DNA of 64,000 bases from Allobosea vaviloviae (GCF_001298265.1 NZ_LGSZ01000059.1:22192-86191); one strand, 5' to 3'; counted from the stretch's first letter, positions 18,718 through 28,451 are shown. The notes: a model not told the origin generated them from the letters alone. Program-made: numbers and translations.

Positions 18718-21504
18718 TTGAGCGACGACAAAGACGACAAGCGCCCGGACGAGCCGCATTTCGGCGGCGACATCAAGCCGATCGCCATCACCGACGAAAT
18801 GAAGAAGAGCTATCTCGATTACGCCATGAGCGTGATCGTGAGCCGCGCTCTGCCCGACGTCCGCGACGGCCTCAAGCCCGTCCACCGGCGCATCCTGTTC
18901 TCGATGCACGAGAACAAGAACCTGCCCGACCGACCCTACACCAAATGCGCCCGCATCGTCGGCGACACGATGGGTAAATACCATCCGCACGGCAATCTCG
19001 CGGTCTATGATGCGCTGGTGCGCATGGCTCAGGATTTCTCGCTGCGCCTGCCGCTGATCGACGGCCAGGGCAATTTCGGCTCGATGGACGGCGATTCCCC
19101 TGCCGCCGATCGTTATACCGAAGCCCGGCTCGACAAGGCGGCGATGCCGCTGCTGGAGGATCTCGACCTCGACACCGTCGAGTTCCAACCCAACTATGAC
19201 GGCAAGGAGCGCGAGCCCAAGGTTCTCCCGGCACGCTATCCCAACCTCCTCGTCAACGGCGCCGGCGGCATCGCGGTCGGCATGGCCACCAACATCCCCC
19301 CGCATAATCTCGGTGAGGTCATCGACGCCTGCGTTGCGCTGATCGACAACCCCGAGATCACGATCGACGAGCTGATCGAGATCGTGCCGGGCCCCGATTT
19401 CCCGACCGGCGCCTCGATCATGGGCCGCAGCGGCATCCACGCCGCCTATCACACCGGCCGCGGATCGGTGGTGATGCGCTCGAAGACGCATATCGAGGAG
19501 CTCCGCAAGGAGCGCGAGGCGATCATCGTCACCGAGGTTCCCTATCAGGTGAACAAGGCCTCGATGGTCGAGAAGATCGCCGACATGGTGCGCGAGAAGC
19601 GCATCGAGGGCATCTCCGACCTGCGCGACGAATCCAGCCGCGAGGGCGTCCGCGTCGTCATCGAGATCAAGCGCGATGCGCTGGCCGACGTCGTGCTGAA
19701 CCAGCTCTATCGCTTCACCCAGCTGCAGACCTCCTTCGGCTGCAACTTCGTCGCGCTGACGGGCGGCCGCCCCGAGGTCCTGAACCTCAAGGACTTCATC
19801 GTCGCCTTCGTCGAGTTCCGCGAGGAGGTTGTCTCCAAGCGCACCCGCTTCCTGCTCAACAAGGCCCGCGAGCGCGCCCATGTGCTCTGCGGCCTCGCCA
19901 CGGCGGTGGCCAATATCGACGAGGTCATCCGCCTGATCCGCACCGCGCCGACGCCGGCGGCAGCCCACGCCTCGCTGATGGATCGCGACTGGCCGGCCGA
20001 GGACATCGCGCCGCTGATCGCGCTGGTCGACGATCCCCGCCACCCGATCAATGCCGACGGCACCTATCGCCTGTCGGACGCGCAGGCCAAGGCGATCCTC
20101 GAACTGCGCCTCGCCCGCCTCACGGCTCTCGGCCGTGACGAAATCGGCGACGAGCTGCAGAAGCTCGCCACCGAAATCGCCGATTATCTCGACATCCTGC
20201 GCTCGCGCGTCCGCATCCAGGACATCATCAAGGCCGAGCTGGCCGAGGTCAGGGCCGCCTTCGCCACGCCGCGCCGGACCGTGATCCAGGATTGGGGCTC
20301 CGACCTCGACGACGAGGATCTGATCGCGCGCGAGGACATGGTCGTGACCGTGTCCCATGCCGGCTACATCAAGCGCGTGCCGCTTTCGACCTACCGGGCG
20401 CAGAAGCGCGGCGGCAAGGGCCGCTCCGGCATGGCGACCCGCGACGAGGATTTCGTCGCCCGCCTCTTCGTCGCCAACACGCATACGCCGGTGCTGTTCT
20501 TCTCGTCGCTCGGCCAGGTCTACAAGGAAAAGGTCTGGCGCCTGCCGCTGGCGGCGCCGAATGCCAAGGGTAAGGCGCTGGTCAACATGCTCCCGCTCGA
20601 CAAGAACGAGCGCATCACCACGATCATGCCGCTGCCGGAGGACGAGGCGAGCTGGGAGACGCTCGACGTGATGTTCGCCACCGCATCCGGCGGCGTCCGG
20701 CGCAACAAGCTGTCGGACTTCGTCAACGTCAATCGCGCCGGCAAGATTGCGATGAAGCTCGACGAGGGCGACCACATCGTCGACGTGCAGATCTGCACCG
20801 AGAACGACGACGTGCTGCTGACCACCTCGGCTGGCCAGTGCATCCGCTTCGAGGTCACCGAGGTCCGCGTCTTCAAGGGCCGCGATTCCACCGGCGTGCG
20901 CGGCATCAACCTCGGCAAGGGCGACGAGGTGATCTCGCTGGCGATCCTGAAGCATCTCGATGCCACACCCGAGGAGCGCGCGACCTATCTCAAGGACGCC
21001 GCCGCCCAGCGCCGTGCCCTGACCGGCGAAGGCGAGGAGGTGGCCGAGGCCGCGGCCGATGGCGAGGAGACGGGCGGAGAGGTCGAACTCGGTTCCAAGC
21101 GCGTCGAGATGCAGCTCGCCGAGCAGTTCATCCTGACCCTGTCGGAAAAGGGCTACGGCAAGCGCACCTCGTCCTTCGAGTACCGGGTCACCGGGCGCGG
21201 CGGCAAGGGCATCGTCGCCATGGTCGTCAACGACCGCAACGGCAAGCTGATCGCCTCCTTCCCGGTGGATGAGCGCGACCAGATCATGCTCGTCACCGAT
21301 GGCGGGCAGGTCATCCGCGTTCCCGTCGATGCCGGCCCGGGCAACCGCATCCGCATCGCCGGCCGCTCGACCCAAGGCGTGACCGTGTTCAACACCGACG
21401 CCAGCGAGAAGGTCGTCTCGGTCGAGCGCATCGCCGACGAGGGCGACAGCGAAGAGGGCGAGGCTGAGACCGGCCCGGCGCCGGAGGACAGCGGCGAGGC
21501 ATGA
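18718..21504 (+). CDS. gyrA: DNA gyrase subunit A
   Basis: 928 residues from a TTG start. Breakage-reunion domain at about 25-530 with catalytic Tyr133 in [10 protein letters not shown]-terminal beta-pinwheel with a GyrA-box-like segment [10 protein letters not shown] near 562. Gyrase negatively supercoils DNA with ATP. The quinolone-resistance region reads [10 protein letters not shown], so the positions equivalent to E. coli Asp82 and Ser83 are Asn93 and Leu94, while Asp87 is kept as Asp98. An acidic tail ([17 protein letters not shown]) ends the protein, and an extra Glu-rich insert lies around residues 770-795. No ssb or uvrA is adjacent. Confidence 0.97.
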   Translation: MSDDKDDKRPDEPHFGGDIKPIAITDEMKKSYLDYAMSVIVSRALPDVRDGLKPVHRRILFSMHENKNLPDRPYTKCARIVGDTMGKYHPHGNLAVYDALVRMAQDFSLRLPLIDGQGNFGSMDGDSPAADRYTEARLDKAAMPLLEDLDLDTVEFQPNYDGKEREPKVLPARYPNLLVNGAGGIAVGMATNIPPHNLGEVIDACVALIDNPEITIDELIEIVPGPDFPTGASIMGRSGIHAAYHTGRGSVVMRSKTHIEELRKEREAIIVTEVPYQVNKASMVEKIADMVREKRIEGISDLRDESSREGVRVVIEIKRDALADVVLNQLYRFTQLQTSFGCNFVALTGGRPEVLNLKDFIVAFVEFREEVVSKRTRFLLNKARERAHVLCGLATAVANIDEVIRLIRTAPTPAAAHASLMDRDWPAEDIAPLIALVDDPRHPINADGTYRLSDAQAKAILELRLARLTALGRDEIGDELQKLATEIADYLDILRSRVRIQDIIKAELAEVRAAFATPRRTVIQDWGSDLDDEDLIAREDMVVTVSHAGYIKRVPLSTYRAQKRGGKGRSGMATRDEDFVARLFVANTHTPVLFFSSLGQVYKEKVWRLPLAAPNAKGKALVNMLPLDKNERITTIMPLPEDEASWETLDVMFATASGGVRRNKLSDFVNVNRAGKIAMKLDEGDHIVDVQICTENDDVLLTTSAGQCIRFEVTEVRVFKGRDSTGVRGINLGKGDEVISLAILKHLDATPEERATYLKDAAAQRRALTGEGEEVAEAAADGEETGGEVELGSKRVEMQLAEQFILTLSEKGYGKRTSSFEYRVTGRGGKGIVAMVVNDRNGKLIASFPVDERDQIMLVTDGGQVIRVPVDAGPGNRIRIAGRSTQGVTVFNTDASEKVVSVERIADEGDSEEGEAETGPAPEDSGEA

Positions 21505-21536
21505 GGCGCTTCGCTCTGAGAGCTGGAAAACGCTGA

Positions 21537-21644
21537 CGTCATGCTCGGGCTTGACCCGAGCATCTCAGGCTAGGAAGGCGCGGCAACAGCGCTTCTGCGG
21601 CAGGAGATTCTCGGGTCTGCGCTTCGCTTCGCCCGAGAATGACG
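21537..21644. repeat. Intergenic repeat, CGTCATGCTCGGG family, copy 1
   Basis: Composite palindrome after gyrA. It begins CGTCATGCTCGGGCTTGA and ends CCCGAGAATGACG, with internal hairpins CTCGGGCTTGACCCGAG and TCTCGGGTCTGCG...CGCCCGAGA. The first 30 bases are identical to those of the copy at 40671-40748, so this is one dispersed family. Confidence 0.8.
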
Positions 21645-21659
21645 GGCGACGCCGCGCCC

Positions 21660-22775
21660 TCACACGCTCTCCAGCAGCCCCTTGATCAGCGCCCGCCGCG
21701 GCGCGATCGAGGAGATCAGCGCATATTCGGACAGCGTATGGGCGCCCTCCCCGTCGATGCCGAGCCCGTCCAGCGTCGGCACGCCGAGCGCGGCGGTGAA
21801 GTTGCCGTCCGAGCCGCCGCCGGTCATCGGGCAGTCCTGCAGGTCGAAGCCGATGCCGGTCGCGATCGCGCGCGCCGTCTCGAACAGCCCTGCCACCGCC
21901 GTCGACTTCTCATAGGGCGGCCGGTTCATGCCGCCGCTGATCCTGATCGCGACGTCGGGATCGTGCGGCTTCAGGCCGAGAATGCGACTTTCCATTTCGA
22001 TGCCATCAACCAAACTCGCGACGCGCAGATCGACGCTGAACCAGGCATGCTGGGGAATGACGTTGGCGGCCGTGCCGCCGCCCATCAGCGCGACCGAGGT
22101 GGTGATGCCGCGTGCGTAATCCGTCATGGCCTCGATCGCCAGGATCTGGTGCGCCGCCTCGCGAATCGCGCTGCGGCCATCGGCATGGCGCGAGCCCGAA
22201 TGTGCCGGCCGGCCTTCGAGCTTGACCTCGAAGCGGCCGACGCCCTTGCGCGCGGTGACGATCTTGCCGCCGTCGCGCGCCGGCTCGGTCACCAGCACGG
22301 CGGCCGACGCGCGGCCGATCTCCTCGATCAGCTTGCGCGTCGTCGGCGAGCCGATCTCCTCGTCGGGCGTGAACAGGAAGACCATCGGCCGCTTCGCGGT
22401 GGCCGACAGAGCAACCTCCTTGAAGGCCTGGAGCGCGAGCCAGGCGCCCCCCTTCATGTCGTAGACGCCGGGCCCGTAGAGCCGATCGCCCTCGACCCGC
22501 ACGGGCAGATCCTGCGCGCTGGTCCCGACCGGATGCACGGTGTCGAGATGCGACATGATCGCGACCGACGGCTCGCCCGTGTCGAGCCCGGCCCGCAGGA
22601 TCAGGCTGTCTCCGAGGCCATTGCGGCCGGGAATGCGCTCGACCGCGATCGGCAAGCCGTCGACCTCGCTCGCGACGAGATCCATCATGCCGTTGACGCC
22701 GGGCGTGTGGTGGGTGGGGCTTTCCAGCGCAAGCCAGACGGACAGGGCCGAGACGGACGGATCGATGCTGCTCAT
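21660..22775 (-). CDS. M20-family metallopeptidase (glutamate carboxypeptidase-like)
   Basis: 371 residues from the ATG at 22775. Zinc-ligand motifs of the M20 family are all visible: SHLDTVHPVG (His-x-Asp), GPGVYDMKGG (bridging Asp), TPDEEIGS (Glu base and Glu ligand), and near the C-terminus a His in GEGAHTLSEY. The dimerisation lid lies between, starting with GRFEVKLEGRPAHSGSRH. This is the CPG2/ArgE-like layout, cleaving a C-terminal amino acid or an acyl group from a small peptide-like substrate; the substrate is not predictable. It is probably cytosolic, as no signal peptide is seen. Confidence 0.88.
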   Translation of the reverse strand: MSSIDPSVSALSVWLALESPTHHTPGVNGMMDLVASEVDGLPIAVERIPGRNGLGDSLILRAGLDTGEPSVAIMSHLDTVHPVGTSAQDLPVRVEGDRLYGPGVYDMKGGAWLALQAFKEVALSATAKRPMVFLFTPDEEIGSPTTRKLIEEIGRASAAVLVTEPARDGGKIVTARKGVGRFEVKLEGRPAHSGSRHADGRSAIREAAHQILAIEAMTDYARGITTSVALMGGGTAANVIPQHAWFSVDLRVASLVDGIEMESRILGLKPHDPDVAIRISGGMNRPPYEKSTAVAGLFETARAIATGIGFDLQDCPMTGGGSDGNFTAALGVPTLDGLGIDGEGAHTLSEYALISSIAPRRALIKGLLESV

Positions 22776-22988
22776 GATGCGTGCAGTTTCGTCGGAAATT
22801 GGGGCGCCGGCAAGGTCGATGGCGTGACGCGAGGACGCGCGTTCGTCCGCGCGTGAAGCACGCGCGGAGCCGTGACCTCGTCGCGCCGGCGCGGCATGCG
22901 TTTCGCCGCATGCCGGTTTGGCAGCCTCGACGACGGAACCGCCGCGCTGTTCACCGGTTGAGTCTCCCGAAAAGCCAGGAGCTTCACC

Positions 22989-23474
22989 ATGACCCATCAT
23001 ACCGACCAGGACCGCGTCTGGGACCTCATCGACGACATCAAGTTCACGATGCTCGTCACCCATGACGGCGAAGGCGACGAGCTGCGCGCCCGGCCGATGC
23101 ACGCCCACGGCAAACGCGAGGAGGACGCCATCTACTTCCTCACCGATCGTCGCCACCACAAGGACGATGAGATCAACGTGAACGACAATGTCTGCCTGGC
23201 CTTCGCCGACAACAGCGGCATGCGCTACGTCTCGGTGACGGGCACAGCCACCGTTCTCGACGATCGCGCGAAGGTCGAGCAGATCTGGGACCCCAGCAAC
23301 AAGGCGTTCTGGGACAGCAAGGACGATCCCAATATCCGCGTCCTGCGCGTCAGGCCGTCAGCCGCGGAGTTCTGGGCGGGTGCCGGGAAGATCGTCACCA
23401 CGGTGAAAATGGCAGCCGCTGCGCTGACCGGCACCAAGCCTGATCTCGGGACAAACCGGAAGGTCGCGCTCTGA
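22989..23474 (+). CDS. Pyridoxamine 5'-phosphate oxidase-like, general-stress-protein type
   Basis: 161 residues with AGGAG before the ATG. The split-barrel flavin-binding fold is suggested by WDLIDDIKFTMLVTHD, LRARPMHAH, IYFLTDRRHHKDDEI and YVSVTGTATV. The layout matches the general stress protein 26 group of the pyridoxamine-oxidase superfamily, which bind FMN or F420-like cofactors rather than synthesising PLP. Its stop codon shares one base with the start of the next gene (TGATG), implying translational coupling. Confidence 0.82.
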   Translation: MTHHTDQDRVWDLIDDIKFTMLVTHDGEGDELRARPMHAHGKREEDAIYFLTDRRHHKDDEINVNDNVCLAFADNSGMRYVSVTGTATVLDDRAKVEQIWDPSNKAFWDSKDDPNIRVLRVRPSAAEFWAGAGKIVTTVKMAAAALTGTKPDLGTNRKVAL

Positions 23475-23716
23475 TGAACCTGCTCGTTCATGTCGTCGGC
23501 GCCTGGATCGCCTCGGAGGCCGCTTCCGGCCGCTATCCGCGGCCCGTCGCCGTTGGGCTCTCGATGTTGGTGTCGCGCCTCGGCGCGCCGACAGCGGCGA
23601 TGACCATGCTGGCCTTCGCGTTCAAGCGTCTGAACGATGCGGGGGCGTTCGAAAGACTGGCGCCATCGCCGACGACCAGGCGGTCTGCGACGGCAAAACG
23701 GGTCCAGCGCCGCTGA
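23474..23716 (+). CDS. Small hypothetical protein coupled to the stress-protein gene
   Basis: 80 residues, start overlapping the previous stop by one base (TGATG), which is the best evidence that it is real. It has a mildly hydrophobic first half (VHVVGAWIASEAAS, then VGLSMLVSRLGAPTAAMTMLAFAF) and a basic tail. I do not recognise a family. It may associate with the membrane through one or two amphipathic or hydrophobic helices. Confidence 0.5.
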   Translation: MNLLVHVVGAWIASEAASGRYPRPVAVGLSMLVSRLGAPTAAMTMLAFAFKRLNDAGAFERLAPSPTTRRSATAKRVQRR

Positions 23717-23745
23717 ACGCCGTCGTTCGTTGCTGCGAGGTGGGC

Positions 23746-24342
23746 CTAGTGGCGCCCGCCTCTGGCGACGCGTTCGATCTCGGCCCGAACCAGCCGCTCG
23801 ACCATGGTCGGCAGGTTGTCGTCGAGCCAGGATTTGAGCATCGGCTTCAGCATGTCCATGACCAGATCCTCGAGCGTGCGCGCGTTGTTGGTCAAAACCG
23901 TATGAGCGAGATCGCCAAAGGCGCTGGTGACGGCCGAACTGGTCTGAGCCGACAGCAGTTGCGCCATGTCGAACGGCGGCGGGCTCGCGGGCCGTTCCGG
24001 TGCGATGAATACCGGAGGCTCATAGGGTTCCGGCTCGGGAATGGGCTGAGGTGCAGCCGCGACGGGCTCCGGCGGCGGCGGTTCTAGAAAATCGATGTCG
24101 CCGTCATCGGACTCGGCCATCTCGGGCGCAGGTGGCAGGACGAGCGCAGCTTCGGCGCCGAGATCGAGCACATCCTCGTCGATCTCTGCAACCGGCTCGG
24201 GCGAAGGCTCGACGGCGACCGGCGCGGCCTCGACCTCCGCTGGCGCCTCGGCAGGCTTGACCTCGTCATCCGCGATGATCCGCCGGATGGAGGCAAGAAT
24301 TTCCTCCATCGACGGTTCGTTGGGCTTCGGTTGCGCGCTCAT
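23746..24342 (-). CDS. popZ: PopZ/DUF2497-family polar organising protein
   Basis: 198 residues from the ATG at 24342 (a GTG at 24357 would add five). The N-terminal helix PSMEEILASIRRIIADDE and the C-terminal helical block NNARTLEDLVMDMLKPMLKSWLDDNLPTMVERLV are the two conserved parts of PopZ. A Pro/Glu/Ala-rich acidic spacer of ~90 residues lies between. In Caulobacter and relatives PopZ forms a polymeric condensate at the cell pole that tethers ParB and other partners. It lies third in the pcm-tolC-popZ run, a familiar order in this group. Confidence 0.9.
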   Translation of the reverse strand: MSAQPKPNEPSMEEILASIRRIIADDEVKPAEAPAEVEAAPVAVEPSPEPVAEIDEDVLDLGAEAALVLPPAPEMAESDDGDIDFLEPPPPEPVAAAPQPIPEPEPYEPPVFIAPERPASPPPFDMAQLLSAQTSSAVTSAFGDLAHTVLTNNARTLEDLVMDMLKPMLKSWLDDNLPTMVERLVRAEIERVARGGRH

Positions 24343-24554
24343 CAGGATCCGGACCACTCGACACCGGGCGTATCGACAGAATCAGCGCCGCCCGATCATC
24401 GAGTATTTCACGCAAGGCCTAGCAGGCAAGGCGCCATGTCTTTCCGCCCACAGGGAAATCCGGCCTGTTGCGCGAATGTCGATTCGGCCGGGGCCGTGAG
24501 CGCCGCAGAGGCCCAAGGAAACCGGGACCAGGCTCGATTGCCGCGTTGCGAGGC

Positions 24555-25967
24555 TCAGCGGCCGTCGGGCGTCTGCGTGCCCCAGAGCAGGCCCTTGACC
24601 TGATCGTAGTGCTTGCGGGAATCGTAGACCTCGGCCTTCAGCTTGAGCGTTTCCGCCGAGAGCCGGCCGACCGCGGACAGCACGGCATAGGACGCGACGA
24701 CCCGATCGCGCTGCGCCGTCACCAGGGTCGCGCGTGCGCTGACGAGTTCCTGCTGCGCGTTCAGCACGTCCAGCGTCGTGCGCTGTCCGACCTTGGCCTC
24801 TTCACGCACACCCGAGAGAGCGGTCTCGGCCGCCTGAACCTGGGCCTGCGCGGCGACGATCTGGGCCTTGGCCGCCTCGTGGCCGCCCCAGGCCGAGACC
24901 ACTGCGGCACGCACCGTGTCGCGCTGCGTATCGACCTCGATCCGGCGCTGGCCTGCCGTCTCCTTGGCCTGCCGCGTGCGCGAATACACCTGTCCGCCTT
25001 CATAGATCGGGACCGTCAGCGTGCCGACCACGCTGGCGGAGGTTCGGTTGTCGCCGAATGTCGACGCGTCGTAGCGCTGCTGCACCAGCCCCCTAACGCC
25101 CAGCACCGGGTACAGATCGGCCTCACTGACCTTGACCTGAAGTTCGGCCGCATCGACGCCGTGCAACGAGGCGATGATCGCGGGGTGGCCCGAAAGGGCA
25201 GCATTGAGCGCGGCCGGCAACGTCTTGGGCATGAAGTTTTCGACGGGGCGGCCGGGCGCCAGCTGCTTGGGTTCGACGCCGACATTCTGGCGGTAGCGCG
25301 CGATCGAGGTTTTCAGGTTGGATTCCGCCAGGATCGCCTGCGACTGCGACTGCGACAGGCGCGCCTCCGCCTGCGCGACGTCGGTGCGCGTCACCTCTCC
25401 GACCTGAAAACGATCGCGCGTCTGGCGCAACTGCTCCTCGAGCACCTCGACGTTGTTGCGGTTGAGGCTCAGGATCGCCGTATCGCGCAGCACGTTCATG
25501 TAGGCGGTCGCGGCATCCAACAGGACGTTTTGCTCGGTGTTGCGCAAGGTGGCGCGGGCACCGAGCACCTGCGACTCGGCCTGACCGACGGAGTTACGCG
25601 TCTTGCCGCCGTCGAAGATGTTCTGATCGATCTGTACGCCGACACCACGCGGTCCCAGCCGCGAGGTCACGCCGACGGTTCCGGGGATATTCGAATCGGT
25701 GATGCTGGCCCCTATATCGGCCGAGGCTGTGATGCGTGGGCGATAGCCCGACAGCGCCTGCGGCACGTTTTCGTTGGTGGCACGCACCGAGGCGCGCTGC
25801 GCATTCAGCGTCGGATTGCCGGCATAGGCACGCGCCAGCGCCGCATCCATCGTCTGCGCCATGGCAGCCGGCGAGACGCCCGATGCGAGCACCAACCCCA
25901 GCGCTGCCGCGAACCCGAGGCTGGCGATCGTCTTGGAATGATTCCGTCGTGTCACTGGACGCCTCAT
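24555..25967 (-). CDS. tolC: TolC-family outer-membrane channel protein
   Basis: 470 residues from the ATG at 25967; an ATG at 25994 would add nine. Signal peptide ends near AMAQ. The mature protein starts TMDAALARAYAGNPTLNAQRA and shows the internal TolC duplication: GVQIDQNIFDGGKTRNSV in the first half and GTLTVPIYEGGQVYSRTRQAKET in the second. Long amphipathic helices flank each. TolC trimers form the outer-membrane duct for type I secretion and efflux pumps. The partner pump is not adjacent. Upstream on the same strand is pcm, downstream popZ. Confidence 0.93.
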   Translation of the reverse strand: MRRPVTRRNHSKTIASLGFAAALGLVLASGVSPAAMAQTMDAALARAYAGNPTLNAQRASVRATNENVPQALSGYRPRITASADIGASITDSNIPGTVGVTSRLGPRGVGVQIDQNIFDGGKTRNSVGQAESQVLGARATLRNTEQNVLLDAATAYMNVLRDTAILSLNRNNVEVLEEQLRQTRDRFQVGEVTRTDVAQAEARLSQSQSQAILAESNLKTSIARYRQNVGVEPKQLAPGRPVENFMPKTLPAALNAALSGHPAIIASLHGVDAAELQVKVSEADLYPVLGVRGLVQQRYDASTFGDNRTSASVVGTLTVPIYEGGQVYSRTRQAKETAGQRRIEVDTQRDTVRAAVVSAWGGHEAAKAQIVAAQAQVQAAETALSGVREEAKVGQRTTLDVLNAQQELVSARATLVTAQRDRVVASYAVLSAVGRLSAETLKLKAEVYDSRKHYDQVKGLLWGTQTPDGR

Positions 25968-26115
25968 GTGCGGACTCGAGTCGCGCCCAGGCATCGCCCC
26001 AGCCTCGGCATACTAACAAAGTGTTACATAGCCTGCCCGATCGCACGCGCCAACGGAGCCGGAGGAGGACGGGCTGTTGAATTTCGCAGTGCCGCAAAAA
26101 TGCGACACCCCGGCG

Positions 26116-26754
26116 TCAGAAAACGAAGGCGGGCGCCTTGCGGAATTCGGCCAGAACAGGCGCAGCGGCATCGAACACCGGGCGTCCCGAGACCTTTCCG
26201 GACGATTTCTGGTAGAGTTTGACGCGCGCGGAGCGTCCGAGGCCCTCGACCGCGATCAGCCGGCCACCTTCGCGCAGCAGTGGAAAAAGCGTCTCGGGGA
26301 TAGTCTCGCAAGCGCCGCTGACCAGAACCGCGTCGAAGGTTTCGTCGCCGGGGCGCGTGGCGGAGGCGCTCGCGCTCGACACCGTCTGGCGCAAGGCGGA
26401 CTGCGCAAGCGCCAAAGCGTCCGTGTCGGGCTCCCAGAGCGTGGCCTGCGCGCCCATGCGCGCCATCAGGGCCGCGCCATAGCCGCTGCCGCCGCCATAT
26501 TCGAGAGCCTGCTCGCCCGGTTGCAGGTCCAGCGTCTGGATCATGCGGGCGATCACCATCGGCGTCATCAATGCGCGGCCGGTCCCCGGGAGAGCCACCG
26601 GCTGGTCGAGATAGGCCAGGTGCGACAGCGAGGTCGGCAGGAATGCCTCGCGCGGAACCTCGTCGGCGGCGGCCAGGACGGCGCGATCCGTCACGTCATA
26701 GGTGCGCATCTGGCAGTCGACCATCATGCGGCGCAGCCCGGCGAAACTCTCCAT
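26116..26754 (-). CDS. pcm: Protein-L-isoaspartate O-methyltransferase
   Basis: 212 residues from the ATG at 26754. The SAM-binding motif appears as ALEYGGGSGYGAALMARMG, replacing the more usual D/E-x-G-x-G-S-G-Y, followed by WEPDTDALALAQ. The N-terminal RRMMVDCQMRTYDVTD and REAFLPTSLSHLAYLDQPVALPG match the alphaproteobacterial Pcm-like group found next to tolC. Classical Pcm repairs isoaspartyl residues; members of this tolC-linked subgroup have diverged, so repair activity is assumed from family. It heads the pcm-tolC-popZ run. Confidence 0.85.
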   Translation of the reverse strand: MESFAGLRRMMVDCQMRTYDVTDRAVLAAADEVPREAFLPTSLSHLAYLDQPVALPGTGRALMTPMVIARMIQTLDLQPGEQALEYGGGSGYGAALMARMGAQATLWEPDTDALALAQSALRQTVSSASASATRPGDETFDAVLVSGACETIPETLFPLLREGGRLIAVEGLGRSARVKLYQKSSGKVSGRPVFDAAAPVLAEFRKAPAFVF

Positions 26755-26984
26755 GTCCCGAAATCTCCGTCTGCGGCAGCGATGAGCCCGGCGACCGACC
26801 TTGCCGGGGACTACCCGGTGGCGTTGGCGCCTGTCCGTGCTTTCTGTTCGAGCGCGCGGCAAAAGGCAAGACATCGCGGCCCGGGCGCAACCGCCGATGC
26901 GGGACGGCCACGCGGCCGCCCGATCAAGGGGGCCGCCCCATGATGGGAAATGGCACCTGGCCCGCGCCGAATGCTGGAAAAATC

Positions 26985-27058
26985 TGGAGGCCTCGCCCGG
27001 AATCGAACCGGGGTGCAAGGATTTGCAGTCCTCTGCGTAACCACTCCGCCACGAGGCC
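26985..27058 (-). tRNA. tRNA-Cys (GCA)
   Basis: 74 bases including an encoded CCA. Acceptor arms GGCCTCG and CGAGGCC pair perfectly, the anticodon loop reads CTGCAAA with anticodon GCA, and the T loop GGTTCGAATCC is standard. Confidence 0.96.
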
Positions 27059-27225
27059 TTCCGCGGGACGCCGCCGCAGCGAAATCCCGAAGGCCGCCTA
27101 TAACCACATGCGGAGGTTCGCTGCAACAGCCAAGCGTGGCCGGTCCTCCCCCCGCCACGCAATCGCGCCCATCGGACGGAAAGGGGTTGCGCAGCCGCGG
27201 AGCCGTCGCTATACGCCAGCACCGA

Positions 27226-27300
27226 TCCCGGATAGCTCAGCGGTAGAGCAATCGACTGTTAATCGATTGGTCGCAGGTTCGAATCCTGCTCCGGGAGCCA
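27226..27300 (+). tRNA. tRNA-Asn (GTT)
   Basis: 75 bases with encoded CCA. Acceptor arms TCCCGGA and TCCGGGA pair, the D loop is AGCTCAGCGGTAGAGC, the anticodon loop is CTGTTAA (anticodon GTT) and the T arm is GCAGGTTCGAATCCTGC. It stands alone on the plus strand with a strong terminator ten bases downstream. Confidence 0.97.
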
Positions 27301-27309
27301 GTCATTTCG

Positions 27310-27343
27310 AGGGCCTGAGCGATAGCATCGCCCGGGCCCTTTT
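27310..27343 (+). terminator. Rho-independent terminator of tRNA-Asn
   Basis: Hairpin with arms AGGGCC-GAGCGAT and ATCGCCCGGGCCCT (one or two mismatches, three-base loop) followed by TTTTGGTTTT. Confidence 0.85.
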
Positions 27344-27452
27344 GGTTTTCGGTGGTCTTTTTGATTTTCGGTGATCTTGCCGCCATCCGGGAGCCCCTTG
27401 CCCGCGCTGGTCGTGGCAAAAGTCTTTACGGGACTGCTTTACCGTTCGGATC

Positions 27453-28034
27453 ATGAGTAACACAGCCAGATTCGCAGCGGCGATGGTCCTGGTCGCAGCC
27501 GGCCTCGCCGGCGCCTGCGCGTCGCGCCCGACTGACAGCGCCGTCGATTCGCGGCCCGTTGTGCAGCGCGCCAGCCTCGATCCAACTCGGCTCGAACTCG
27601 CCCCGCTCGACTACACGCGATTCTGCCTGCGTCATGCCGCCGATTGCGAATTGGGCGTGCCCGACGCCGTGATCGAGATGACGCCGGAGCTCGAATCCGC
27701 GATCGAGCAGATCAATCGCGGCGTCAATCAGCGGATCAGATCCGTGAAGGCAACGACCGATTGGCGGATCGACCCCGAAACGGGGAATTGCAACGACTAT
27801 GTCGTGACCAAGCGGCACGAACTCCTGGCGCTGGGGCTGCCGGCCTCGGCCCTGCTCATCGCCGTCGCGAGGACGCCTGCCGGCGAAGGGCATCTGCTGC
27901 TGCTCGTCAGATCCGATCGTGGCGATCTGGTGCTGGACAATCTAAGCCCCGAGATCCGGCGCCGGGCAGAGACCCGCTATGCCTGGGTCAAGCGCCAGTC
28001 GGCCCGCGACGCCTCGCTTTGGGAACGCATGTAG
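27453..28034 (+). CDS. Bacterial transglutaminase-like cysteine proteinase (BTLCP)
   Basis: 193 residues. Catalytic triad of the BTLCP family (related to LapG): Cys113 in GNCNDYVVTK, His147 in GEGHLLLLV and Asp162 in LVLDNLSP. The N-terminus is a signal peptide with a possible lipid-attachment Cys22 (AGLAGAC), though the lipobox is imperfect. Also typical is LDYTRFCLRHAADCELG early in the mature protein. The LapG branch cleaves a surface adhesin to release biofilm cells; no adhesin or LapD is nearby, so the target is unknown. Confidence 0.88.
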   Translation: MSNTARFAAAMVLVAAGLAGACASRPTDSAVDSRPVVQRASLDPTRLELAPLDYTRFCLRHAADCELGVPDAVIEMTPELESAIEQINRGVNQRIRSVKATTDWRIDPETGNCNDYVVTKRHELLALGLPASALLIAVARTPAGEGHLLLLVRSDRGDLVLDNLSPEIRRRAETRYAWVKRQSARDASLWERM

Positions 28035-28158
28035 GTCCCAGGCCCGCGCCGATCCCCATTCGCGCCCCGGGATGAACGGCAGCGAACTTTTCGCTTCATG
28101 CGCGGTTGTCCTGCGATGGCGTTGGATGGACCGATACCGTCAACCCAAGGAGATCGAT

Positions 28159-28440
28159 ATGCGCAGACTGATTCTCGCGGCGACACTGGCTCTCGGTCTC
28201 GGGGCAATCCCCGGCGCCGCGTCGGCGGCGCCCGCCTTCGCCGTCCCTACCGACATCGCTGCGCCCGCCGGCGCCGAGCTCGCCCAATATGGCTATGGCT
28301 ACCGCCACCGCGGCTATCGTGCCGGCCCGCGCTACGGCTACCGGGGGCGCGGCTATGGACGCGGTTACGGCGGCCCGCCACCGCATGCGCGCGCCTATGG
28401 CCGGCGCTATAATGATCGCCAATGGGATCGTCGCTGGTGA
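28159..28440 (+). CDS. Small exported Gly/Tyr/Arg-rich protein
   Basis: 93 residues from the ATG at 28159, with AAGGAG at 28147-28152. A signal peptide runs to about ASAAPA. The mature half is dominated by Tyr, Gly and Arg (AQYGYGYRHRGYRAGP, then repeated GYRGRGYGRGYGG) and ends WDRRW. It is of low complexity, probably a disordered periplasmic or surface protein. It resembles the tract in the BA14K protein at 41591-42076. No function is assigned. Confidence 0.75.
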   Translation: MRRLILAATLALGLGAIPGAASAAPAFAVPTDIAAPAGAELAQYGYGYRHRGYRAGPRYGYRGRGYGRGYGGPPPHARAYGRRYNDRQWDRRW

Positions 28441-28451
28441 TCTGATGCTTC

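Noticed and set aside
18550..21375. A 900-codon open frame antisense to gyrA, and similar long antisense frames opposite valS, uvrA, guaB and pyrG
   Set aside because: GC-rich codons leave few stops on the opposite strand. The translations have no domains, and are rich in Asp, Arg, Gly and His as expected for mirror frames.
26985..27300. Integrated element at the tRNA-Cys/tRNA-Asn pair
   Set aside because: Both tRNAs are intact, there is no integrase gene nearby and no repeated 3' tRNA fragment was found.
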